Shown one piece after another: positions 1 through 8,299 of a stretch of DNA of 25,223 bases. Position numbers and translations under genes: made by a program. This DNA comes from Deltaproteobacteria bacterium (lineage in GTDB: Bacteria > Myxococcota > Myxococcia > SLRQ01): contig SKWY01000501.1 in NCBI GenBank assembly GCA_007128675.1, positions 1-25,223 of the forward strand, given 5' to 3'. The notes under the pieces are model-generated. The model saw only the letters and a list, made by a program, of their open reading frames with translations, searched no databases and was not told the origin of the DNA. Each line of letters begins with the position of its first letter. The stretch's first letter is position 1.

Positions 1-2
1 CC

Positions 3-218
3 GAGGGGCGGAACATGGAGCGCTTTCGCTTGAAGGGGGATCTGGCCAGCGCGGTAGCCGCGCTGGAGCGAGAGATGATTCAGGAGGGTCTCGTTGCAAC
101 TCACTGGAACAAGACCAAGCTTGCAGAACGTCTTGGTGTCTCTCGAACTACCTTGATCAAGAAGATCAAGGAGTATGGGTTGAGCAATGCCAAGAATCCC
201 CTGCAGCATAAGGGTTGA
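3..218 (+). CDS. C-terminal fragment of a sigma-54-dependent (NtrC-family) regulator, Fis-type HTH
   Basis: The frame is open from the left edge (codons from position 3) and ends in TGA at 216-218, so the gene begins outside the window. About 71 residues are visible. They form a Fis-like DNA-binding domain: a first helix pair (ALEREMIQEGL), the NKTKLAERLGVSRTTL turn-helix and the KKIKEYGL recognition end. This is the standard carboxy-terminal module of NtrC/AtoC-type enhancer-binding proteins, which activate RNA polymerase carrying sigma-54. The AAA+ and receiver domains would lie upstream and cannot be seen. The internal ATG at 15 is unlikely to be the true start because the reading frame and the domain both continue upstream of it. 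A free-standing small Fis-like protein is the less likely alternative. Confidence 0.8.
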   Translation, partial: EGRNMERFRLKGDLASAVAALEREMIQEGLVATHWNKTKLAERLGVSRTTLIKKIKEYGLSNAKNPLQHKG

Positions 219-294
219 TCTGTCGCTGCCGTTTTCGGCGCCGGGTCTGGCCTTTCAGCTCCCTGCCTTGGAAGCCCCCTTCCCCGGATGACGT

Positions 295-3200
295 CTACAG
301 GGAGATGTTCAGTTGTCGGCGTAGCTCGTAGTAGGCCTCACTGGAGAAGAAACGAAGAGCCTCCTCGATGGCGGATACATCGCGAAGAGCGTCGATGTCT
401 CTTGCATCGGTCTTCCCCGCTTCTTTTGCAATGATGCCGAGTCCCGTCTCCACATCGGCAGAAAGAAGAAGAGCCGCTCGCTCGGATGTGCGAATGACCC
501 CGGTACGGAATCGATCCAGGTCGATCGGCTCCTTGTAGTCAGCCAAATTGCTGGCGGGCTCCTCGAGCGCCTTTTTCGCTCTCCTCGCCATGGACTTCCC
601 ACAGCGTTTGACGAGATCGAGATCATCCGGGGCGCCAAGGCCCTTATAGCCTGGGACGGCGACCTGGACCGCGGCCTGGATAGCGGCCGCAAGTTCTTCG
701 CGTTCTAGTTGGAGGCAAAGATTTGTGCTCATGACCAGGCGGCAAATCAAACGCGAGAGCAAGAATCTCTGTTGTCCCACCGAGTGGTTTCGAATCAAGA
801 GCGGGCCAGCCACGAGAATCGGTGGATCGGCTGCATAAGCTTCCAAGGCGTCCGGAATCTCGTCGGATCGATAAAGTTCGAACTCTAGTCCGCCAAGACT
901 TCTTGCCAGTGAGTCGCAGATCTTGCGAAGAGGAGAGGTGTCCTTGGGTGTCAAACGGTTCGACTTTCCAACACTGAATCCTTCGAGGTTGGGCGGATAC
1001 ACGCGAGAGAGCTGATTGCCCATGACCTCCAAGACCTCGGCCAGCGGGCCACCCGCGTCCTCGTGACGCAACAAGGAATCGATAACCTCCTTGGATAGGG
1101 CTCCAGTCGGTTCGGCGGCAGCACGCTCCTTATGGTCGCTGTAGAAGAAGGTCTCTTCCTCGGTGCAAGCCTTGAAGTAATGGAGAATGGCGGTTGCCAC
1201 CCAGGCCTTTTCAGTTTGCTTCTCCGCCGAGAAGAGCTGGAATAGGGCGTGATAGCTATCAAGGCGGAAGGGATCGATTTCCAGCACCCTTTGGTGCTCT
1301 TCGATCGCGAGCGGCCGCGATGACGGCTCCTTTGCCAAAAGATTCGCCAAGGCGATGCGAGGCTCGATTTCGTTGGGATTGATGTCCAGGGCGGCTCGAT
1401 AGCTCTTTTTGGCCTTGGCGGCGCTATCCAAAGGACCTGCTTGCAGCTCTGCCAGACGTATCAGTAAAGGGTACGTCTCCTCGAGACGGCTTTCGGGTGC
1501 TTCTTCGATGAAATCGCCGAAAGTTCGAGCTAGCGCCTCCCAGTCACCGGCGGATTCATGGAAGGATCCGAGCCTGTGCACGGCCTCGATATTGGTCGGA
1601 TCGAGCATTCGCACATACTCGAGAGTCGAAATGGCGGCGCCAATGTCATTTCGATGATCTACCTGAATCGTCGCAAGCTCGAGCAGAGTCGGCATTCGAA
1701 ACTCGGTCCTCTTCTCGGCTTCGGCAAGCTTTCCAAGAGTGCCGACCGCCGCCGCCCAGTTGCCGGATGCCACATGGATATCCGCCAGGCGGCGCAGAGC
1801 CTCCTTGTTCTGGGGATCCACCGAGAGGACGTCGTTGAGCCAGGCAACCGCTCTCTCCGGCGAGCCGAGATGCTCGTGATGGAGCATTGCCAGCCGAAGA
1901 CGGTGAGGATTCAGCGAAGATGGTTCGCCGCCCAACTCGATGCGTTGCTGGGCTAGAACGGCGGCCTTCTCCCACATTTCTAGGGAGAGGGCGAGGTCCG
2001 CGCCCAGCTCCAAAGCCTCCTGGGATTTTGGAGCCGACTCCAATGCCTTCTCGACATGGGAGAGTGCCGCCCTCGGATCCGATAGTGGCCCTGCATGGAT
2101 GCGTGCGGCCGCCATTCGAGCATCCGCCTTGATCTTGGAGTCTTGAGAGATGCCGGCCTGCCAAGCATGTACTTCGGCAAGCTCCTTGTAGCGGCCCTGA
2201 TCCTCCAAGAGGGCGCACAGACGCTCATAGGCTCGCTGCTCTCTGGGGTTGCGCTCCAGTACCTTCTTGTAGTTGCGTTCGGCGCCAGAAAGGTCCTTCA
2301 GATGCTCTTCTCGAAGCACGCCAGCTTCGAAAAGAAGCGCAACCGAACGTTCCGGATCTCGAGAGACCTCGCCTTCTCGTTCGAGGAGCAGCTGAACCTC
2401 CTCCCACTTCTGGGAAGAGGCCAGCGTGCGCTTGAGACCTCGGATCGCGGGGAGATGATTCGGCGCAAGCTCGAGAGCCTCTCGGAAAGCCTTTTCGGCG
2501 GCATCGAAGTCGTGCAGATCCTCCGCCTCAAGATCTCCTATCCGCATCAAGAGGGCCAAGCGAACATCATCGCCACTGGCAGACTCCAGCTTCTTCCGAC
2601 TGACCTTTGCCAGCATCCTTCGGTCCTTGGCCCGCCGGGCGCGAAGCTCGGCCATTCTGGCCGCCGCCGGCAGCTCCGGGGCCAGCTCGTAGAGGCGCTG
2701 CCATAGCTCTTCTGCCCCAGCGCCTCCGGCAATCAGGTGTTCCTGAATGAGCGCGGCGGAATGTAGAAGGGCGGTCGCAGCGTCTTGCGACCCGGCATGC
2801 TCCGCCATGGCGATTCGGGTGCGAGCCGCTGCTTCGTGTTCCCCCGCTGCCGTGTAGAGCATGTCCAGAGCCGCAAGTGACAGTAGATCCCCGGGCTCGC
2901 TCTTCACAACAGCTTCGAAACACTCGCGAGCCGCCCCGGGATCATCGAGCCGTGCCAGGTAGAGCAAACCGAGTCTTCGACGAATGTCGTGCGAGCCGTC
3001 CTGTCCGCCTCCATCCAGGGCTCGACTATAAAGGTCGGCAAGCTGTTGCCAGGCCCCCGCTGCTGACCTGAGGCGCGCTATGGCGCGAAGCGCGGGGCGA
3101 TGGTCGGGCTCGAGTTCTAGGGCTTTTTCATAGATGGAGCAGGCGGCCTCTAGGTTCTTGATGCGCTGCTCCAAAATCAGGCCTGCTCGAGTCAAGATGA

Positions 3201-5424
3201 GGGCCTTCTCAATGGAGCCCTCGAACACCTCGGCTTGACTGCGAAGACTCTCGACAACGGCTTCCCAGTCGCCTCGTCGTGTATAGATGCGCTCTAGCGC
3301 CCGCAAGGCGGCAAGTGATTCGGGATGCTCTTCGAGCACCTCTTTGTAGGTCGAGATTGCAGCGTCCTCATCGTTCAGGCGACGCTCGTAAATCTCTCCG
3401 ATCTTCATCAAGATGCTGACCAGATGGTCCAGGCTAGTCGTAACCTCCACCTCCATCCGGTACATATCCACCAAGGCTTGCCAGCTCTTGGCCTGCTCGC
3501 ACAACCTTCCGAGGGCTTTCAGCGCCGGTAAGTAGTTTGGCTGCAAAGCCAGCACCCTGCAGTAAGCAGCTATGGCACCATCGCGATCCTCGAGGCGTTC
3601 TTCGTGAAGCTCGGCGACTTGGTGGAGCAAAGCGATGAGCTGCCTTTGATCCTCCACCTGACCTGCCTCCTGCTCCAGCACGCGAATCAAATCCTCGAAG
3701 CGCTCTAGCTTTCTGTAGAGACGGGCCAGGCTCCTCAAAGCGGGCAGATGGCCGGAGCGCAAGGATAAAGCCCGCTCCCAGGTCTCTGTGGCGGCGACGA
3801 GATCCTTCAACCGTTCTTCTTGGACTCTGGCGACTCGATCGAGAAGACCAACCTTCTGATCCAAATCCTCCGTCTCGGAAGCTTCGGTCTCGAGCAGCGA
3901 GATCATGTCCTCCCATCGTTCGGATGCTTCATATAGCCGGGTGAGAGCCTGAACGGCCGAAAGATAGCCAGGAGCCTCATCGAGAACTCTTCTCAAGGTC
4001 TCTATGGCGGCCTCGGAGTCGCCGAGGCGTTGCTCCTGGAGCTCGGCGATCTTGAATGCCCGGTTGGCTCGTTGGGTCGCATCTCTGCTGCCGGCCATCT
4101 CTTGCTCGAAGGTCCAGATCAAATCCTTCCAGCGCTCGAGGCGATAGTAGAGCTTTCCGAGAACAGAGAGGGCCACAGGATCTCCTGGTCGAGCATCGAG
4201 GGCCTGGCGGTAGGCCGCTACGGCCTCCTCGGAGCGCTCCAGCTCCACGAGAAGGGAGCCTAGTCGCAGCTGAATCTCGGCCAAAGCTCGGCGATCTCGG
4301 GTCAACTTCACCTGGGCTTCAAGTACTTCCACCAAAGGCTCCACGGCGCCGGCAGCTTCATAACGCAGAGCAAGACTGGAAAGAATGCTCGGATCGTCGG
4401 CAATCTGTTTTCTGCCTTCCTCCAGTAGCGCTATTGCCCTCTCGTCCTGGCCGAGGCATTCCTCGGCGACACGAGCGGCCTCCAACCAGGCCGTCGCCGC
4501 CTCTCTTGGCAGGGTGGCTCCAACGGCCTCGGCCTTTAGTACCTCGATTCGAGCATCATGCTCTTCAGCCTCGGAGAGAAGCTGATCAAGGGCCGTGAGG
4601 GCCGTCATGTGCCCCGGATCCTTCTCTCTGGCCTTTTGAAAGATCTCGATTGCGCGGCGGGACTCGCCAAGACGCCCAGCGTAGAGTCCGCCAGCTATAC
4701 ACAGCAAGGCCACCTCGAGACGGGATGAGTCCGTGGCCTCCGCCTCCCGCACACATGTCTTTGCCAGGCGCTCGTAGTCTCTTGAACGAGCAGAAAGGCC
4801 CTCCAAGTACTTCAAAACCATTAGGCGAGACGGTGCGAGCTCTTCGACCTGCGCTAGAAGGGCCACGGCATCCGATGAGCGATCGAGGCGCTCGTGAAGC
4901 AGTACTGCTCGTTCGAATAAGAGGTCCGCCTTCTCGAGAGGATCGTCGGTGGCATCGGCTTCAGCCTGCAGGAGCTTTGCCACCATGTCCCAGTTGCCCA
5001 CGTCGGTGAAGAGATGGCGAGCTACATGTATGTTGGGTCGCCAGGTGGGATCGAGCTTGAAGGCGGTCTGAAAACAGACCGCCGCTGGTCGAGTGCGACC
5101 CAGGCGGTCCTCATGGATGAGGCCGGCTTCATACCAGAGGGGTGCGGCGGATTTGTCCCCTCCCAGGGCCTTGGCCTCGCGCTCGTACCCGGTGACCACA
5201 TCTTCCCAAGGCTCTTCATCGAGACCAAAATCCCAGGATTGCTCGCTGCTCGGAGGTGACACGTTGCTCGAGCTCTCGGGGCTCACCGTCTCTTCCCCGG
5301 CAGGAGGAGCAGCGGGCTCCTTGTTGGCGCCGTCAAGGATCGAAGGAGCGTTTGGCTGCTCGGGATCGACGACGTTCGTTTCGATGGCCTCTCCTTCATT
5401 CGGATTATTTCTGCCGCTGGACAT
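295..5424 (-). CDS. Giant TPR-repeat protein with a degenerate M48-peptidase-like C-terminal domain
   Basis: This is a 1709-residue protein without a signal peptide or membrane helix, so it is probably cytoplasmic. The ATG at 5424 follows a GGAGG Shine-Dalgarno with a 6-base spacer. Residues 1-70 are acidic and rich in Pro and Ser. From about 75 to 1430 there are roughly eighteen units of about 72 residues, each a pair of TPR-like helical hairpins (pattern: A-I-x-x-Y-x-x-x-L-E-x-x-P, then L-x-x-L-Y-x-x-x-x-x-W-E-x-L). Such arrays are scaffolds for protein binding. The last 210 residues are not TPR. Residues 1534-1563 read like the strand and helix of an M48 metallopeptidase (PPILVAGPLL, then RFLLSRLICRL), but the HExxH zinc motif is absent. 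The gene stands alone on its strand. Large TPR proteins of this style are common in Myxococcota; a specific function cannot be assigned. Confidence 0.9.
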   Translation of the reverse strand: MSSGRNNPNEGEAIETNVVDPEQPNAPSILDGANKEPAAPPAGEETVSPESSSNVSPPSSEQSWDFGLDEEPWEDVVTGYEREAKALGGDKSAAPLWYEAGLIHEDRLGRTRPAAVCFQTAFKLDPTWRPNIHVARHLFTDVGNWDMVAKLLQAEADATDDPLEKADLLFERAVLLHERLDRSSDAVALLAQVEELAPSRLMVLKYLEGLSARSRDYERLAKTCVREAEATDSSRLEVALLCIAGGLYAGRLGESRRAIEIFQKAREKDPGHMTALTALDQLLSEAEEHDARIEVLKAEAVGATLPREAATAWLEAARVAEECLGQDERAIALLEEGRKQIADDPSILSSLALRYEAAGAVEPLVEVLEAQVKLTRDRRALAEIQLRLGSLLVELERSEEAVAAYRQALDARPGDPVALSVLGKLYYRLERWKDLIWTFEQEMAGSRDATQRANRAFKIAELQEQRLGDSEAAIETLRRVLDEAPGYLSAVQALTRLYEASERWEDMISLLETEASETEDLDQKVGLLDRVARVQEERLKDLVAATETWERALSLRSGHLPALRSLARLYRKLERFEDLIRVLEQEAGQVEDQRQLIALLHQVAELHEERLEDRDGAIAAYCRVLALQPNYLPALKALGRLCEQAKSWQALVDMYRMEVEVTTSLDHLVSILMKIGEIYERRLNDEDAAISTYKEVLEEHPESLAALRALERIYTRRGDWEAVVESLRSQAEVFEGSIEKALILTRAGLILEQRIKNLEAACSIYEKALELEPDHRPALRAIARLRSAAGAWQQLADLYSRALDGGGQDGSHDIRRRLGLLYLARLDDPGAARECFEAVVKSEPGDLLSLAALDMLYTAAGEHEAAARTRIAMAEHAGSQDAATALLHSAALIQEHLIAGGAGAEELWQRLYELAPELPAAARMAELRARRAKDRRMLAKVSRKKLESASGDDVRLALLMRIGDLEAEDLHDFDAAEKAFREALELAPNHLPAIRGLKRTLASSQKWEEVQLLLEREGEVSRDPERSVALLFEAGVLREEHLKDLSGAERNYKKVLERNPREQRAYERLCALLEDQGRYKELAEVHAWQAGISQDSKIKADARMAAARIHAGPLSDPRAALSHVEKALESAPKSQEALELGADLALSLEMWEKAAVLAQQRIELGGEPSSLNPHRLRLAMLHHEHLGSPERAVAWLNDVLSVDPQNKEALRRLADIHVASGNWAAAVGTLGKLAEAEKRTEFRMPTLLELATIQVDHRNDIGAAISTLEYVRMLDPTNIEAVHRLGSFHESAGDWEALARTFGDFIEEAPESRLEETYPLLIRLAELQAGPLDSAAKAKKSYRAALDINPNEIEPRIALANLLAKEPSSRPLAIEEHQRVLEIDPFRLDSYHALFQLFSAEKQTEKAWVATAILHYFKACTEEETFFYSDHKERAAAEPTGALSKEVIDSLLRHEDAGGPLAEVLEVMGNQLSRVYPPNLEGFSVGKSNRLTPKDTSPLRKICDSLARSLGGLEFELYRSDEIPDALEAYAADPPILVAGPLLIRNHSVGQQRFLLSRLICRLVMSTNLCLQLEREELAAAIQAAVQVAVPGYKGLGAPDDLDLVKRCGKSMARRAKKALEEPASNLADYKEPIDLDRFRTGVIRTSERAALLLSADVETGLGIIAKEAGKTDARDIDALRDVSAIEEALRFFSSEAYYELRRQLNISL

Positions 5425-5859
5425 TTAAGGCCTCCAGGCACTGTGCTCGCTAGGGGCAAAGATAAGTTTCATGGAACCTAGCACTCAGTTGGCATGAGCG
5501 ACAACCTGGACGTGCGCTCGAAAGAGAACCTCCTTTTGCCTGGAAGCGGCCAACTGGAGGATGGCCACACGAGTCTCCACGGCAAGGTCGCTCTCTGCAT
5601 GCTTCAGCTGTGTCTTCCTAGCTACCAAGGCCCACCGGGAGAGAAGAATAGCGAGCTGGCCCCGAGAGTGAGATCTCGGATTATCGAGGGAGCCCGCAGC
5701 TGGCGAGTAGGGTCTGACTACTATGGGCGCTCGCAAGCCAACCCGCTCCTAGACGTGGCAAAGTGGGGAACAATCGAATCGACAGGGCCTCGGGCTTCAT
5801 GTTAGCTAACTGGTATCGATTCGAGTCCGTCCGGATTCCTTCCAGCAAGGGTGCCATAC
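5425..5859. other. 435-base divergent intergenic region
   Basis: The region lies between the divergent TPR gene and the outer-membrane-type gene. The short frames in it (5494-5805 plus, 5485-5736 minus) lack a ribosome-binding site and recognisable composition, so I do not call a gene. It holds a 6-bp hairpin (CCGAGA, 5662-5667, with TCTCGG, 5674-5679) and the inverted repeats listed at 5774-5824. No convincing -35/-10 pair was found for either gene. Confidence 0.5.
5774..5824. promoter_or_regulatory. Inverted repeat enclosing a 10-bp palindrome upstream of the outer-membrane-type gene
   Basis: TCGAATCGA (5774-5782) is the exact reverse complement of TCGATTCGA (5816-5824). Between the arms lies a perfect 10-bp palindrome, GTTAGCTAAC (5801-5810). 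The right arm ends 35 bases before the ATG at 5860. The layout is compatible with dimeric regulator operators or an mRNA-leader hairpin for that gene; no bound protein can be named. Confidence 0.35.
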
Positions 5860-6387
5860 ATGCTTCAGAGATCATGCACTGCCTTGGTTGCCGCGGCTAT
5901 TCTCGCAATCTCCCTGTCTGCCGATATCGCGGATGCGCAGGAAAGACAGCCCTCGACTGGTACCGTCGATTTGGGGGGCCTTACCTTATGGGGAATCATA
6001 GCGCAGCATCGAAACCATGCCGGCCTCGGTGTGGGAGTGCACTACATGATTCCGATTGGCGAGGGAATACTCGGCGAGACAACGCTCCAAGATCGGTTCG
6101 CGCTGGAGTTCGGAGTGGATCTGACCTCCCACTTTCTGCGGTACGATGACGGCGCCTATCTTAGGCTGCGCCCGGCCATTGGTTTTCTCTGGACAATCTG
6201 GCTCATCGATGAGCTCGCCCTCTATCCCAAGATCGACATCGGCTTGCCCTTCGTATTTGGTCGCGATCACTGGAACTGGTGGCTGATCAACGGTGCCTTC
6301 GGGCTGCTCTATCGACTCGATGATTTCGACCTTCGCGTCGAGGCGGGCTGGTACGGTCTTCATATTGGGGCTTTGTTCCGCTTCTAG
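5860..6387 (+). CDS. Secreted, probably outer-membrane beta-barrel protein
   Basis: A protein of 175 residues. The frame opens at a GTG (5851), but the ATG at 5860 is preceded by AAGGG with an 8-base spacer and directly starts a signal peptide (basic MLQRSC, a hydrophobic alanine-rich core, cleavage near ADAQE). The mature part alternates hydrophobic and polar residues in short stretches with many Gly, Tyr, Trp and Phe residues. It ends in GALFRF, with a terminal Phe as in many outer-membrane barrels. The length suggests a small barrel of perhaps eight strands. I recognise no specific family and cannot assign a substrate. A hairpin follows at 6403-6418. The next gene on the strand also encodes an exported protein, but 279 bases separate them, so a shared transcript is uncertain. 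Confidence 0.72.
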   Translation: MLQRSCTALVAAAILAISLSADIADAQERQPSTGTVDLGGLTLWGIIAQHRNHAGLGVGVHYMIPIGEGILGETTLQDRFALEFGVDLTSHFLRYDDGAYLRLRPAIGFLWTIWLIDELALYPKIDIGLPFVFGRDHWNWWLINGAFGLLYRLDDFDLRVEAGWYGLHIGALFRF

Positions 6388-6402
6388 TGCCCTTGCCTCT
6401 CG

Positions 6403-6418
6403 TGGCGACTTGTCGCCA
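6403..6418 (+). terminator. Short hairpin after the outer-membrane-type gene
   Basis: TGGCGA and TCGCCA form a 6-bp stem around a CTTG loop, 15 bases after the stop codon. It is followed by AATTAG rather than a run of T, so intrinsic termination is doubtful; it may be a 3'-end stabilising hairpin. Confidence 0.3.
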
Positions 6419-6631
6419 ATTAGCCGTAGTGAAGCTCCCCGCAAGCAAGAAGGGTAGGGTTTCATCGTGCCCGTAGTGCTTGTAGCAAGGGTGATCGAGC
6501 TTCTACGCTGATTCTCTCCTGTTGTGTCGGTCTAGGCGTTCCTAATGAAGGGTCACGGCCGGTGTCTAGTGCCCGGTCGAAGCCAGGGGGAGAGACTCTC
6601 GCCCATGGCAACACCACCCTCGACTCGAGGA

Positions 6632-6647
6632 CGCGCCCTTGGGCGCG
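6632..6647 (+). promoter_or_regulatory. GC-rich CTTG-loop hairpin just upstream of a ribosome-binding site
   Basis: CGCGCC and GGCGCG pair perfectly around a CTTG tetraloop. The stem ends 8 bases before the GGAGG (6656-6660) that serves the ATG at 6667, so it would sit in the mRNA leader. It could protect the 5' end or be a terminator for upstream transcription; no T-tract follows. Confidence 0.35.
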
Positions 6648-6666
6648 CCTAGCACGGAGGAATGCC

Positions 6667-7356
6667 ATGATTAGACGAATTGCGGCATGTGTAGCGGCGG
6701 CGGCGCTTTCGACCGTTGCCTTCGCACAGCAGCCCACGCAGGAAGCAGTGCAGGAGGTGCGCTCGTTCACCGAGGAGTTGATGCAGCATATGGCGAAGGA
6801 TCCGGAAGCCTATACCGACCGGATATCCTTCCCAGTACAGCTGTCAGTAGTCACTGCTGATGGCGAGGTGCTTTCGGGTACCTTCGAGGAGAAGGAGTTC
6901 AGGCTCCTTGGACGAATGGTGGGCGATGAGATCCGCCTCCACGCGGCACAGCAGGCCTTGATCGAGCAGGCGGACCGGCACGCCGGCGCGGCCGACATTG
7001 AAGAGGATGCAGCGGAGGAAGAGATGGTCGTCGAGGAAGAGCTGGCCCTCATGCCTCGCCATCGCATAGCCGAAGAAGCGCAGATCCGAACCATCGACAC
7101 CAGGATTCAGTTCCTTGGTGAGAATGTCGCCTTCGTTCGTACGACGGTGTCGGTCGGCGAGGAGAGGCCCTCGCCGGCAGCAGCCGGTGAGGCCTCCGAG
7201 GAAAACGAAGCCATCGTCGAAGAGGAACTGGCGCTTCGGCCGGAACGGGGACAGGCCTACCTCGACGTCGGGACGTTGCTGATCAAAGAGGAAGGCGAGT
7301 GGCGGGTCAAGAGCATCGTGACCGAGCAGACCCGGCTCTATGAGCACAGCGAGTAG
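6667..7356 (+). CDS. Secreted protein of unknown function, possible NTF2/SnoaL-like fold
   Basis: A protein of 229 residues. The ATG at 6667 follows GGAGG with a 6-base spacer and opens a clear signal peptide (MIRRIAACVAAAALSTVAFA, cleaved near residue 20), so upstream in-frame codons are rejected. The mature protein has a helical start (30-42), strand-like segments, and a C-terminal stretch LDVGTLLIKEEGEWRVKSIV (199-218). That last segment resembles the final beta-hairpin of NTF2/SnoaL-like proteins, but the assignment is tentative. Two acidic Ala/Glu-rich insertions (108-130 and 173-192) each end with VEEELALxP. The protein is probably periplasmic. It lies 279 bases after the outer-membrane-type gene and is closed by the strong hairpin at 7442-7474. 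Function unknown. Confidence 0.8.
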   Translation: MIRRIAACVAAAALSTVAFAQQPTQEAVQEVRSFTEELMQHMAKDPEAYTDRISFPVQLSVVTADGEVLSGTFEEKEFRLLGRMVGDEIRLHAAQQALIEQADRHAGAADIEEDAAEEEMVVEEELALMPRHRIAEEAQIRTIDTRIQFLGENVAFVRTTVSVGEERPSPAAAGEASEENEAIVEEELALRPERGQAYLDVGTLLIKEEGEWRVKSIVTEQTRLYEHSE

Positions 7357-7441
7357 AAAGGTCTTCTCGTCGTCAATTGCCCAAGCGTCGAGTAGATGCT
7401 CTCAAAGCTAGAGAGCATCCCTATTCGCCACGCCAAACAAC

Positions 7442-7474
7442 ACCGCGGAAGCAGGGAGAATCTGCTTCCGCGGT
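7442..7474. terminator. Strong bidirectional hairpin terminator
   Basis: A perfect 13-bp inverted repeat: ACCGCGGAAGCAG (7442-7454), a 7-base loop, and its exact complement (7462-7474). It lies between two convergent genes. On the plus strand it is followed by TCTTCC; on the minus strand it is followed by the more T-rich TGTTGTTTG. It is placed to stop both the secreted-protein transcript and the DUF4476 transcript. Confidence 0.75.
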
Positions 7475-7518
7475 TCTTCCCGGGCCAAAGAGCGGGGCCG
7501 GTCGGTCGAAACGGAAGC

Positions 7519-8217
7519 CTAGCGCACCGCTCGAAGGATGGCGCGGGCCTTCTCTTTGTCGGAGTCGAAGGTGAAGGCAGCGTAGATCTCGAAGGCATTC
7601 TCATGATCCACGATGTTTCGTGCGATGAGCTCTAGAGCCTTAAGCTGATCCGAAGCGAAGTTGAAGAGTCCGAGGATTCTGACGACCTGGGCGGAGGTCA
7701 GCCAAGCATAGTCCGCCGCATCGTCCAGCACCCTAAGCTTGCCAGAGGAGAAGCTCTCGTCACCGATTCGCGCGAGGAGCCGGTTGAAGTCGGATTCCGA
7801 GATGGGGGTGGGCCCAGCTGGCTCCGGTTCTGGAGCGGGAACAGCCACCGGGACTGGAGCGGGAGCGGGTGTCTTGGAGGTCTCTCTTCTTCCCGGCCTG
7901 CGCCTTCTGCCGCCATCATCCGAATCGGAGACCTCGACCGAGACGGACAAAACAGGTCCCGCTACCTCCCTGATGTCCGTTCGCAGTCTAGCCACCTGTC
8001 GCCGAAGCGCTGCTATGTCCGTGTGCATCCTTCGGCAAGTTGCCATCGATGCATTCTCGGAGACCCCCTCCAACCTTGCGAGTTCTTGGAGGATCTCGGA
8101 GAGGCTGTCATCCAGCTGTCGGGCCTCCAGCGATATGGTGGCGGATCCGGCTTCCGCAGGATTCACGTACAGGATTAGTGAGGCGAACACTATCGAAAGT
8201 ACTATTCTGGCAGTCAT
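7519..8217 (-). CDS. Exported DUF4476-domain protein
   Basis: A protein of 232 residues. The ATG at 8217 is preceded by GGAG with an 8-base spacer. A signal peptide covers 1-23 (cleavage after NPAEA). Residues 28-85 are helical with heptad-like spacing and probably form a coiled coil. Residues 100-138 are an Arg-rich then Pro/Ala/Glu-rich linker. Residues 143-229 match DUF4476: FNRLLARIGDESFSSGKL, then a LTSAQVVRILGLFNFASDQL helix and the FTFDSDKEKARAIL end. DUF4476 is a small helical domain of unknown function found in bacterial exported proteins. The gene is 82 bases downstream of the response-regulator gene on the same strand and may be the last gene of that cluster. The DUF4476 call is from memory of the family pattern and is fairly secure; the role is unknown. 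Confidence 0.85.
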   Translation of the reverse strand: MTARIVLSIVFASLILYVNPAEAGSATISLEARQLDDSLSEILQELARLEGVSENASMATCRRMHTDIAALRRQVARLRTDIREVAGPVLSVSVEVSDSDDGGRRRRPGRRETSKTPAPAPVPVAVPAPEPEPAGPTPISESDFNRLLARIGDESFSSGKLRVLDDAADYAWLTSAQVVRILGLFNFASDQLKALELIARNIVDHENAFEIYAAFTFDSDKEKARAILRAVR

Positions 8218-8299
8218 CTTTCTCTCCGGTATTGATGGACTTCATGACCCATTCATGTCGGGTCGACGTCGTAATTCCCCAGGTATTCACAGATTGGCC

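Noticed and set aside
1646..4598. Several long reading frames inside the TPR gene in other frames (for example 1646-2218 minus, 2095-2706 plus, 4056-4598 plus).
   Set aside because: They are rich in Arg, Pro and Ser as expected for shadow frames of GC-rich coding DNA, lack ribosome-binding sites, and overlap a gene with clear repeats.
5485..5805. Two overlapping frames of 83 and 103 codons in the gap before the outer-membrane-type gene.
   Set aside because: Neither has a ribosome-binding site, a recognisable motif or a protein-like pattern.
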